Source: Podochytrium sp. JEL0797 (Eukaryota > Chytridiomycota > Chytridiomycetes > Chytridiales > Chytriomycetaceae). Taken from it: a stretch of DNA of 15,281 nucleotides. Position 1 is the first letter of the stretch. The number at the start of each line of letters is the position of its first letter. Below, one piece after another: positions 1-8,226 of this stretch. The translations under genes were made by a program, and so were the position numbers. The notes under the pieces were generated by a model. That model saw only the letters and a list, made by a program, of their open reading frames with translations, did no database searches and was not told the DNA's origin. The stretch lies in the NCBI GenBank assembly GCA_027596195.1, contig JADGJG010000626.1, forward strand, positions 1 to 15,281, in the 5' to 3' direction.

Positions 1-4
1 CCCC

Positions 5-35
<31 letters not shown>

Positions 36-98
36 CCCCCCCCCCCCCCCCCCCCCGCCCCCCCGCGCCCCCCGGCCCGCCCGCCCCCCCCCCCCCCC
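1..98. repeat. C-rich low-complexity tract at the window edge
   Basis: Nearly every base from 1 to 98 is C, interrupted by a few single G and A bases, and then ordinary sequence begins with ggagagctgag. It has no coding content. It may be a genuine C-rich simple repeat, in keeping with the long C/G runs elsewhere in this window, or a low-quality contig or gap edge. The sequence alone cannot separate these. Confidence 0.9.
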
Positions 99-239
99 GG
101 AGAGCTGAGAAAAACACTCACGTGTCTTTTGTGATCAGAGTATGTACGATTCTACAGGATCAGTAATTCAAATATCCAAAAGTGTTTCCCGTTCAAGGAC
201 GAATTCAGAAGATGGAGGCTCTAGATTCAATTGGGGGTT

Positions 240-602
240 TCAACTGTGTGACAAAAAAAAGTTCTCGCGATCAGAACACCAGCCATGTTGAGGAGAAGAA
301 AAGCAGGAATCAACCTCAAAAGCAGGAATGATTCGCGCGGATAACAAGTGCGATGATGGATCAAGACTTTTTTGTGTTGAGCGAGCTTGCAATGCGACAA
401 TTTCAAATGTGGATCGTGTCGAATGAGCCGACTGTGATCAATGAGTCAACAGAAGGGTTAATGATCGTTAAGAGACAACAGCAGCGATCAGAACACGCGT
501 GTGTGGAATAGTGGCTGAACGTTTTACCTGACTGAAAAACGGGGTCTCTGCGATGAACAGGTTTTCGGATGCAAAAAAAGCCGACAATTCGCTGCTACCC
601 AT
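240..602 (-). CDS. possible two-exon hypothetical protein (weak)
   Basis: Tentative model: complement(240..431, 528..602). Exon 1 starts at the ATG at 602 (MGSSELSAFF...) and ends in CAG before a GTAAAA donor at 527. A CACAG acceptor at 432 opens exon 2 in the same phase, which stays open for 63 codons to a TGA at 240. The product would be 88 residues, rich in Ser, with no family I recognise. The gene would lie downstream of PNO1 on the same strand. The splice sites are fair, but an open run of about 63 codons is not rare by chance and there is no homology support. It may not be a gene. Otherwise I see nothing in 99-712. Confidence 0.2.
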
Positions 603-712
603 CGAAAAACGACTGATTTTTTTTATTTCCAGCAGGTGAAGTGAAAGAAAAGAAAATAGAAAAAATGACGAGAAGGGTGAAGAGAAAAAGAAAAGATACA
701 ACGCGGGAAAAA

Positions 713-1896
713 TTAAAACCTCTCCTTCTGTCTACTCGCAATCGTTCTCAACTTGGTGTACACCTTTCCAGGACTTGCTCCCAGAATCAAGCTACAAATA
801 GCATCCTTGGCAATACGCATGTTGGCAAACCCGCCGAGAATGTGAATCTTGCAGTCCGCGACAACGATACGTGTGCGACTTGCGTTTTCAATGGCGTGAC
901 GCGTGCGTCCGTCTTTTCCAACGATACGGCCAATCGCACGTGACAGGTTGTCGCCGTGGAGGGTACGCACGTCTTTGGTCTCGAAGGTTTCAAAGAAGAG
1001 GTCGTCGAGTCGGATGAGGGCAAGGCAGTCCTGAAGGGATGAAGAAAGAACAGAGTCAGCCATGGCGAACAGAAAGACATGCACACACACCCCGCAGAGG
1101 AGGAAAAAAAAAGAAAAACTCACGGCAATTTCGAAACCAAGAGAGAATGCTCGGACAAAGTCGGCACCCTTTTGAAGAGCACCCGAGTCGACAGTCTCTT
1201 TGCATGTTCGGATCTCGACTGTTTTCCGTTTCACATTCATGCGGACTTGCAAATGGAGGTGTTCTAATGAGAGGCAGGGAGCATATGAGTAACTTTATTC
1301 ATCATCTCATTGAGAGGGGGGACATAAGCAAGCGACGTCGGCGCATCTCCAAGAACGACAGCGACAAGAGACAGAAGGGGGTGCGAGAGAGTCGAGCAAA
1401 AGTGGAGATGGGGCAAGGGAAAAAAAGAAAAAAAACTCACCAACGAGTGGAGTGTAGATTTTGAGCCAGTCTTTCTTGAGCGGTGTTAACCGATGCGGCG
1501 GGATAGGAATAGATCTGAATTCTTTGCCCTAGAGAAGAGTGAAAGGTAAGTCAAAGGCGACAACAAACGATAGGCGAGAAGAGAGGAGAGAGGGAAACAG
1601 AACATCAGGAGTAAAAATATGCATCAATGAGATGGCAGTGCTATTGGAATAACCATCTCAAGGTCAGTGCTTGACTCTATACTGGAAAATCATCACACGT
1701 TCTGTAGCGGAGCGAGGGGGGTGGAATGTCAGGGAGAGTGAGAACACACCATCGGGCCGGTTTGGACTCGCCGCAGAACGTCGAATTGCGGCTTCTGCTT
1801 CTGGTCATCTGCGCCGCCCATGACAGCATCGAGGATTTCTTGCTCCTCTGTCTGATCGACAGTGGCGGGAACGTCGTCAACTTCGATAGAAGACAT
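713..1896 (-). CDS. PNO1: PNO1/DIM2, KH-domain 40S ribosome assembly factor
   Basis: Model: complement(713..1030, 1124..1263, 1441..1528, 1750..1896), 230 aa, all phases closing. PNO1 (Dim2/Rrp20) is a KH-domain RNA-binding protein that binds pre-18S rRNA at the 3' end of the small subunit, works with the endonuclease Nob1 and helps recruit the Dim1 methyltransferase in nucleolus and cytoplasm. The match runs nearly the full length: the [13 protein letters not shown] block in exon 2, [12 protein letters not shown] across the exon 2/3 join, [13 protein letters not shown] in exon 3, then [26 protein letters not shown] (the GxxG-type KH loop), [19 protein letters not shown] and [11 protein letters not shown]. 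The C-terminus KERF is typical. Three introns use GTGAGT or GTGTGT donors. The exon 1 to exon 2 intron (1529..1749, 221 bp) is longer than the others and its boundaries are the least certain part. Start chosen as the first ATG giving an acidic N-terminus. Length fits the family. Confidence 0.94.
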
Positions 1897-2251
1897 GTTT
1901 GCTGAAGAGGTGGTTTTGGGGAATGATTTTTTGAATCAGAAAAAAAAAAAAAACTGAGTTTTTCTTCGGGCCTCGGGGTTTTTCTCGAGCGTGCGTTCGG
2001 CGAGCAGGAGACTCGATGGTTGCAGTGGCGGGTCCTCCTTTATCCCTTCTTGATTCCTTTTTATGCAGAAGAACGAGAAGAAAGGGAAAGTTAAGAAAGA
2101 GGGGCGAGCCGTGATCACACGAGAAGTGAAGTGATTCCATTCTACTTGATTACTCGATTACGCACCTCAGAGGGCAAGCAGGGTGAGTGGAACACCGGCA
2201 CAGAAGCAGACGATCAAAATTTCTTTTCGACTCTTTTTCGGCGACGATTCG
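1897..2251. promoter_or_regulatory. divergent intergenic region between PNO1 and the membrane protein gene
   Basis: These 355 bp separate the PNO1 start codon (minus strand, 1896) from the ATG of the membrane protein gene (plus strand, 2252), so both promoters and 5' leaders must lie here unless an upstream exon is hidden. A run of A lies at about 1940-1953, which on the minus strand is a T tract upstream of PNO1. I see no convincing TATA box and no long ORF with an ATG. Confidence 0.5.
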
Positions 2252-3595
2252 ATGGCCAGCGCAACAGCCACCGCAATAGCGCTACACACGCTCACGGCAG
2301 ACAGCGCGACAGACACTACGCACACGGCGATAGACAGCACGCACACGGCATTAGGGGCCACGCACAGCGAGACTCCGCGGGCGCCAAAGACGTTCAACAA
2401 GTGGAACGGCACTGGCGAGGCAGCGCCTGCTTCTGCTTCTAGTGGTGGCAGCAGCAACACGGGTCTCATTGCAGCCATCGTTGCGCCGCTGTGCATTGTG
2501 TTTTTTGCGTGCGGTCTGCTGTGCGCGCGCGTGCTGTTCCGCCGCCTGATGCGCAGCAAGACCCAGAACATGCACCACGACACGCTGCACAACAACACAA
2601 GTGACAGCAGCAGCACAAGCAACGCACCCCGCTCAGTGCTGCCGCCGCCCTTGCCACCCGCTGACGCGTCGTCCTCGCACATAGCCCTGCTCGAACACTC
2701 GCTCATGTACTCAAACCGCTCGCTGGCAGAGTCCTCCTTCTTCGACATGCCCTATCCCACTCAGCAGCACTTTCTCAACATGCTGCACACAAACTCGCTC
2801 CTCTCAAACCCATACTCTATCGCTTCGGCACCACCGCGAGACAAGACTGACAACCTCGACGCTTCAGAAACCGCCTCGTCGGTGACAGGATTCCTGATTG
2901 CCAACACGGCACACCCCACAGCAGGCCCGGCACCGCCACCCCCGGTCCTCAACCTGGCCCTCCAATCAACCCCTGCCTTCCCCAACACCCCGCACAAATT
3001 CCTGATGGAACAGGAACTCCTCCTGCAGCAACAGCGGACTGTGATACCCCATCAATCCAACAACTCTTCTGTCGCCACAGCACCCCCACTCCCGAATGAG
3101 ACCCCTTCTCCTTCTCTTCGAATATCCCACCAACATCAACAACAACACACCATGGCTCTCCTCACGAGCCTCGAACCCCCACCTCCCTATCAGCAACACA
3201 CCACCAACGCGCCCACATCAGCAACCGCATCAGCAGCGTCCTTGGCTCTCCAATCTCCCACACAAACCTCCATTTCCACCACAATCACAATCACAGGTGC
3301 AACCGTAGCAGCAGCAGCAACAGCAGGTTCCACTGATTCCTCCTCCATTTCAGACATGTCCAAGGAACCGATCGACCTCGTTCATGAAAGTCTGCGGATT
3401 CTCGCGATGGCACCTCCGCCACCCAATCTGCCCGCGATTGATGTTGAACAGGAATCGAGTGCGCCGCCGTTGGAGGAGGTGTTGATGGGATGTGATGGTG
3501 GTGACAGGGAGGCGGAAGTTGAAGCTGATGCGGACCGGCGAAGGCGGCGGCGGTGGAGTGAAGATGAAGCGTCCAGTGCTTGGATTGCTCGATGA
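2252..3595 (+). CDS. predicted single-pass membrane protein with proline-rich cytoplasmic tail
   Basis: Uninterrupted frame of 447 codons from the ATG at 2252 to a TGA at 3593-3595. The frame is open further upstream to 2183 but only from a GTG, so I chose the ATG. I do not recognise the family. Residues 1-70 are a Ser/Thr/Ala/His-rich stretch with several THTA-like repeats, followed by a Gly/Ser linker. Residues about 71-96 form one strongly hydrophobic segment (GLIAAIVAPLCIVFFACGLL) followed by basic residues (RRLMRSK), so positive-inside logic puts the N-terminus outside. The remaining 340 residues are low complexity: Ser/Thr/Pro/Gln-rich, with PPLPP and PPPPN runs, one PPPY motif (a PPxY-type WW-domain ligand) and a basic RRRRRRW near the end. 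There is no obvious signal peptide, so it is either a signal-anchor protein or lacks an upstream exon. The layout resembles fungal surface sensors, but that is only analogy. An AATAAA lies at 3629-3634. Confidence 0.6.
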   Translation: MASATATAIALHTLTADSATDTTHTAIDSTHTALGATHSETPRAPKTFNKWNGTGEAAPASASSGGSSNTGLIAAIVAPLCIVFFACGLLCARVLFRRLMRSKTQNMHHDTLHNNTSDSSSTSNAPRSVLPPPLPPADASSSHIALLEHSLMYSNRSLAESSFFDMPYPTQQHFLNMLHTNSLLSNPYSIASAPPRDKTDNLDASETASSVTGFLIANTAHPTAGPAPPPPVLNLALQSTPAFPNTPHKFLMEQELLLQQQRTVIPHQSNNSSVATAPPLPNETPSPSLRISHQHQQQHTMALLTSLEPPPPYQQHTTNAPTSATASAASLALQSPTQTSISTTITITGATVAAAATAGSTDSSSISDMSKEPIDLVHESLRILAMAPPPPNLPAIDVEQESSAPPLEEVLMGCDGGDREAEVEADADRRRRRRWSEDEASSAWIAR

Positions 3596-3628
3596 ACACT
3601 TTTTTTTTCTACTCAAGGAAGAAAGTAA

Positions 3629-3634
3629 AATAAA
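3629..3634 (+). terminator. candidate polyadenylation signal AATAAA
   Basis: AATAAA occurs 33 bases after the stop codon of the membrane protein gene, inside an A-rich stretch, and 117 bases before the ATG of the next gene. The position suits 3' end formation, though fungal signals are loosely defined. Confidence 0.4.
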
Positions 3635-3661
3635 TAGCTGAGACCCTAAAGGAAGGGATTC

Positions 3662-3675
3662 GGGGGGGGGGGGGG
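3662..3675. repeat. homopolymer G14
   Basis: Fourteen consecutive G bases lie in the gap between the membrane protein gene and the hydrolase gene. It is one of several long G/C mononucleotide runs in the window, and the only one here that is G on the coding strand of its neighbours. Confidence 0.9.
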
Positions 3676-3751
3676 TGAGAGATTTTTTTCGAGAATCGTC
3701 CCGCCGCAACTAGCCCTCGGCACCCACACCGCCCATCACCAAACAAGGACA

Positions 3752-4881
3752 ATGTGGTCATCTCTTACGAACCTCGCCTCTGCCGCAGCCACAGCAGCCG
3801 CCAGCGCCACAGGCACAGCGAGCATGACGATCGTCTTAGTACATGGGTTCCTCGGATCAGCAGATAGTTTCAGCGGATTCCCCGGCGATCTCCAGCGATC
3901 GCTGCTCGCCAAAGGAACAGCGGCGCGAACGCTGGCGTTCGAGTTTGATAGCACGGGCGACAACGAGCACCGGGTGGCCGAGCTGCTCTCGTACCTGACC
4001 TCCGCAAACACGGGCATCACGGGCAACGTTGCGCTTCTGGGACATTCGATGGGTGGATTGCTGTGTGTGGGTGAGTCGAAGGAAAGTTTCTCACGCATTC
4101 GCTAACGGAGGGCTTTCTGGGAAAAAGACGCGGCGCGCAAGCTTGACGAGATGCAATGGAGCGGGTTCACCGTAACGCATGTTGTTGCATTCGACTCGCC
4201 CTTTCTCGGCGTTCATCCTACGGCTATTGTCGCGTCGGGCGGTGCCAAGGTTGCCGGACACATCTCCTCGCTGTCGTCCATGATGGCAGGAAACCCCGGA
4301 TCCTCCGCAGGTGGTGCCCGTTCCCTGTCGAGCACGGGTGCCAACGGGTCTTCATGGGCCGCGTGGGGAGCGTTGGCAGTTGCAGGAGCCGCAGTCGCCA
4401 CAGCCGCTTATTCAAGTCCAACAATGCGCGACGTGGTGTCAAAAGTGAGTGGGTTTTTTTTGTCTTGGCGCTTTTCTGTCGCCCCCCAAAACCAATCCCC
4501 CCTAAAAAAACCCAGGCAGTCACAAGCCACGCTTCCTTCCTCGGCCCCCTCTGGTCCCCTGGCGACCAAAACTCACGTCTCAAGTACCTCTCCAAATCCC
4601 GATTCAGATTCGTTTGCTTCTACCTCATCACGACCATGTTGGATCCTTCAAGCCCGTCAAACACGTCCGTGAGACGCACTTTTGTCTCGTTACCGACTGA
4701 TCCGGTTTACTTGCGATTCTTTCAACCGATCGAGTATGATTCCACGAGGAATCCAAAGGGGAGGGAATGTGGGGATGAGATTGAGGCGCATATGAATATG
4801 TTTCGAGGGGTGGTGATTGGAGAGGGGGTGTATCAGAATGTGTTGAAGGGTGCGGTGGCAGTGATTTGCTTGAAGGATTGA
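3752..4881 (+). CDS. alpha/beta hydrolase (lipase/esterase-like serine hydrolase)
   Basis: Model: join(3752..4070, 4128..4444, 4516..4881), 333 aa. Introns of 57 and 71 bp have GTGAG donors, and the first has a GCTAAC branch point. The fold signature is clear: strand TIVLVHGFLG with the oxyanion-loop HGF at 31-33, the nucleophile elbow GHSMGG with Ser99, an acidic candidate in VVAFDSPFLG (Asp129), and a C-terminal His candidate in EAHMNMF (His304). The AFDSPFLGVHP context matches fungal DUF676-like serine hydrolases, in which the corresponding DTP(Y/F)LG stretch follows the Ser elbow. Substrate unknown; a lipid or acyl ester is likely but not shown. Residues 157-205 are Gly/Ser/Ala-rich and include a hydrophobic stretch (WAAWGALAVAGAAVATAAY) that could be a membrane-associating or lid insert. 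Only 105 bp separate its stop from the next start on the same strand. Confidence 0.88.
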
Positions 4882-4986
4882 TGAAGGGCGTGTGTGTGGG
4901 GGTTGGCCATGTGTGTGCCGGAAAAACTTCGAAAAAGAGATTCCCAAAACACGTTTTTTGTATCACCCGGCGATCACCACATCCAA

Positions 4987-6266
4987 ATGTCGTTCAGCCT
5001 GCGCCGGAGTTCCACTTCCACCTCCCCACAACCACCGTTCGAGACTCAACAACTCAGCTATTCCCTTCGATCTCGACGAAAGGAAACAACCCCACACCAA
5101 GCACCCGGCACTCAGTTTCGAAACAAGCAGCTGGACATCTCCACCGAGAGCCATGACAGTGATTCCGTCGATTCCGATGACGAGGCTGCAAAGCATGTGG
5201 TGAAGGGAACAGGACCCGATCAGAACTCCAACTTGAACTTCAAGTGGTGGCAAAAGGGTTATCTGCGGTATTACAGCTTCCACGAGGTTCCGCGTTATTT
5301 GCAAGACAATCCAGATATCCACGGACACTACCGAGCCTTCTATTCATTCAAAGAAAACTGGATCAGTCTAATCCATTGTCACAACGAGACGGTGTGACCA
5401 ACGAATTTTTCGAACCCGCCAACCATGCTGATAAATTCATTCAAACAACTAGGTCAATTCATGGTGTCACCTCCTCGCCGGCCTCTTTGCCCTCACCATT
5501 TCTCTCTGCGCAACCCAAGGCCTCACACTCCGCGTCCTCAACCTCACCGACGCGATGGACAAACTCATGATTGCCTTGTTTGGCGCTCTCGCCACCTTCA
5601 CGTTCTGGACGAGTGGGTTGTATCATCTTCATTTGAGTCATTCGCAGGAATCTTATATCTTGTTTGGATGTTGGGATTACGCGGGGATTTCGGCAACGGT
5701 GGCGGGGAGCTCGATTACTGTGTTGTATTATTTGTGGTATTGTGAGCCGGTTATTAGAGGGTTTTGGCTGACGTTGGTGGTTGCTGTGAATATGGTTGGA
5801 GTTATTGGTCCAAATTTCAAGTTTGTTGTCCGTTGTAATTCACCCCCCGTCTCCCATTTCCTCTTATTCAACCCTCCCCCCCACAACCACAACCACCCCA
5901 AACAGCTTCTGGCCAACCCCCGAATTCCGCCCCATCCGAAGCATGCTCTACATCCTCTCCGCCACAATCAGCGGCTCCCCCGTCTTCCACTACGCCTACA
6001 TCCACGGCTACTCCGCCCTCCCTCTCGCGCGCGACAACATTGCCCTCCCCATGATGTGTCTCAGCAACTGCATGTACCTCATCGGCGTCGCGATTTACAT
6101 GACGCGGTTCCCGGAAAGCGTGTGGCCTGGCAGGTTTGATATTTGGGGTGCGAGTCATCAGGTGTGGCATTTGTGTGTGGTGGCGGCGGTGGTGGCGCAT
6201 TTGTATTGTGTGTTTGGGCTGATTGAGTGGAGGCATGAGTTTGGGAGTTGTGTGGCGAGTTTTTGA
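4987..6266 (+). CDS. PAQR family seven-helix receptor (adiponectin receptor/Izh-like)
   Basis: Model: join(4987..5391, 5453..5820, 5906..6266), 377 aa; introns of 61 bp (GCTGATA branch point) and 85 bp. PAQR proteins are seven-helix membrane proteins with an intracellular N-terminus and a zinc site like that of ceramidases. In fungi the Izh members affect zinc and sterol homeostasis. Residues 1-95 are a polar, Ser-rich cytoplasmic N-terminus with an acidic patch (DSVDSDDE). Family landmarks follow: FHEVPRYLQDN (98-108), YRAFYSFKENW, HNETVN (132-137) leading into helix 1, S189-x3-H193, D210 in CWDYAGI, and the H342-x3-H346 zinc pair in the last helix. His193, His342 and His346 are the expected zinc ligands and Asp210 the catalytic-type acid. 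The HNET codons sit exactly at the exon 1/2 join, which supports the splice. No in-frame ATG lies upstream. The older family name 'hemolysin III' does not imply toxicity here. Confidence 0.94.
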
Positions 6267-6412
6267 GGGGGGGTAGTTGGAAGGGGGGTGGGAGGGGCGG
6301 AAGTGCAGTGAGATTGCAGTTATTCAAATATATTAATTGCGGAACGTGGAAGAGGAAAGAAAAGTTGAAGAAAAGGGGTTGAGTCCGTTGTCGCGCCCGC
6401 GCACACATTTAT

Positions 6413-6711
6413 TCACCGACATTCATAATATCGAGGTGGATTAAAAAGATTTGAGGTCTTCTTCATCAGGTCAGCCCCGATGCAAACCGCCACCTGTTTT
6501 TCGTCCTTGAACACCGTCTTCAAACTCGTTAAGTTGGCCAAAGAGGTTCTTTCAAGGGTTAGGGCCGATTCCACTTTACTCTCCGGCGTGATTCCCAGCA
6601 CCAAAAGACGCGTTTCGCAATAACCTAAAACAAAAGACACGCTTCTTTTCAGCAACCATCACCAGCGTAGTATACGATTCACGAATACGCGTCGCAAATA
6701 ATCCCATTTCT
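6413..6711 (-). pseudogene. decayed C-terminal fragment of the coiled-coil family (third copy)
   Basis: This minus-strand stretch lies immediately downstream of paralog A. One frame encodes ATRIRESYTTLVMVAEKKR.FCFRLL, matching TRTRASYVTLVEVAEKTRVVRYRLL of paralog A. A one-base insertion near the 'attgcgaaacg' stretch (about 6612-6620) then shifts the match into another frame, which continues with TRLLVLGI, LANLTSLKTVFKDEKQVAVCIGADL and PPRYYE, matching LLAEWASLSKV, DEQQVAVAVGQIGSDL and PPSYDFA of A. The segment matching GLEEMMEEL is scrambled or shortened. The match begins inside the third quarter of the protein with no upstream part, so it is a truncated, frameshifted relic of a tandem duplication. 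A reading frame from 6655 to 6413 survives, and I cannot exclude that it is expressed as a short chimeric peptide. Confidence 0.75.
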
Positions 6712-6756
6712 AATTTTAATCTCTAACCCATCATTTCCAGACCAACAGCCCACAAT

Positions 6757-8011
6757 TTATGCAAAGTCGTAGCTCGGTGGATCAGCAGACAGCTCTTCCA
6801 TCATCTCCTCCAACCCCAAATCACTCCCTATCTGCCCCACCGCAACCGCCACCTGCTGTTCGTCCGCAGCCACTTTACTCAAACTCGCCCATTCCGCCAA
6901 CAACGTCGCATCCATCGGAAACAGACTCATAAACCCTCTCTCGGCACCACTCAACTGCATGATTCCCATCTCCACAAGCCGCATTTGAAGCAACCGGTAC
7001 CGCACGACGCGCGTCTTTTCCGCTACCTCCACCAACGTGACATAAGACGCGCGAGTGCGTGTTCCAAGAACCAACCGCTCCTGCGCAATAAACTCTTGCA
7101 CCTCCCTCACATGAGTCTTGACGTACCCAATACGTTTCGATCTGCTCGAGAACGCGGTGGGGGCGAGATCAATGTCGGACGAAAACGCAACCTTGCGCGC
7201 GTTGGGCCACGCGGCTTTCGCGAGCTCCACAAAATGCAGCGCAAAGAAGGTGTTTTCGATTTCAGTCACGTTCGTGTATTCCCCGGATGGGATGGAATCC
7301 TGGCTGTTGCGCAAGAGTTTGGCGGCGCGGTCGAGGTTGGAAAGGGCAAACTGCAGATTGTCTAGTTCGGTGGACTTGAGGTAGAAATCGTGGATACACT
7401 TGTCGAGCAGTTTGCTTTGTCTTTCTTCTTCCCTGTCATAAATCAAGGAAAAGATGCGGGACGCGAGCAACTGGGCTTGCGCTCTCTTTTCGTCGAGTCC
7501 TTCTACGAGGGGTCTCAATACCTCGACTTGACGCTGACACAGTTGCAAGTCAGCACCGCGACGGTTCATTTGATCCGTCAAGCTCTGTTCGGTGGCCTGG
7601 GCAGCCTCCATTTTGAGTCTTCGGGCCGTGCGTTCCTTCTCAAAGCCAAAGGTTAAGGCTTTATAAAAGTCAACGCAGCGTTGGGCGGTGATGTGGGCCT
7701 TTTCGAGGATGGGTTCGTTTTCAGCGAGGAACTGGGTCAGGGAAGCGATGTTGTCGAGTTGGGCTTTGAGTTCAATACCAAAGGCGCCCTTTTCGAGAAC
7801 GAAGGCGGCGGCGGATGCTGTTTGAGTGATACGGCAGCGGTTGAATTGGGAGGGTGCGGGGGCAAGGGGATGGCGTTTGATTAAAAGGGATGTTTAAGCA
7901 TCACCGCACACGAACCGTATGCGCGGAGGAGGGTTTCGACCGAGTCTAAGGCAAGAAGGTGAGAATGTGCTCGCTTTAGAGGCAATGGGGGAAGATGAGT
8001 GACGAACTCAT
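6757..8011 (-). CDS. coiled-coil protein of unknown family, paralog A
   Basis: The main exon is complement(6757..7817): 352 codons plus TAA, continuously open. The frame has no early Met, and an ACAG acceptor at 7818 aligns with the acceptor of paralog B. Upstream, the segment 7910-7945 is nearly identical to B (SVETLLRAYG in A) and is probably exon sequence; the ATG at 8009-8011 is a candidate start but its frame stops after 11 codons, so the 5' end is unresolved. I do not recognise the family. The protein is mostly charged and helical: heptad-like stretches around ERTARRLKMEAAQATEQ, CQRQVEVLRPLVEGLDEK and DREEERQSKLLDKC, then FFALHFVELAKAAWPNAR, RIGYVKTHVREVQEF, TLVEVAEKTRVVRYRLLQ, and a conserved tail DPPSYDFA. 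No signal peptide or membrane segment. Codons differ from B mainly at wobble positions, which suggests selection on the protein. It may share the 8012-8226 promoter with Mex67. Confidence 0.72.
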
Positions 8012-8226
8012 CGTTCTGGGTTTTGATTGATTTTTTTGTGATTTTTTAATTGATTAAAAATGAAGACGGAAGGATGTGTTCAAACTACTTCATGGAAGTA
8101 AGGTTAAGTAAGGAAGTATGAAGAGCGGGAAGTAAAGTAAGAGATGGGTTTTGGAATATTTTAATAAACGCGTTTTTATGAGGAATCCAAAAAAAACACT
8201 CGCGCAAAAAAAACAAAAAAAAAACA
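8012..8226. promoter_or_regulatory. bidirectional promoter region between paralog A and Mex67
   Basis: About 215 bp separate the candidate 5' end of paralog A (minus) from the Mex67 start codon (plus). The Mex67 side ends in a long A-rich leader directly before the ATG at 8227. The paralog A side holds, at 8020-8037, a motif that on the minus strand reads AATCAATCAAAAC and recurs at 11609-11625 in front of paralog B, so it is shared 5' flank and possibly promoter or leader sequence. Confidence 0.5.

Noticed and set aside
1039..1464. 141-codon plus-strand frame across PNO1
   Set aside because: It covers PNO1 exons and introns on the opposite strand, is biased to Lys/Arg from purine-rich intron complements, and has no family similarity.
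2167..2748. 193-codon minus-strand frame opposite the membrane protein gene
   Set aside because: It is antisense to a much longer plus-strand frame with a coherent membrane-protein layout. Its Cys/Ala/Val-rich sequence mirrors the GC-rich repeats of the other strand and it has no family match.
7118..7884. Several plus-strand frames of 67-88 codons opposite paralog A
   Set aside because: They are antisense shadows of the paralog A exon, whose frame is confirmed by paralog B.
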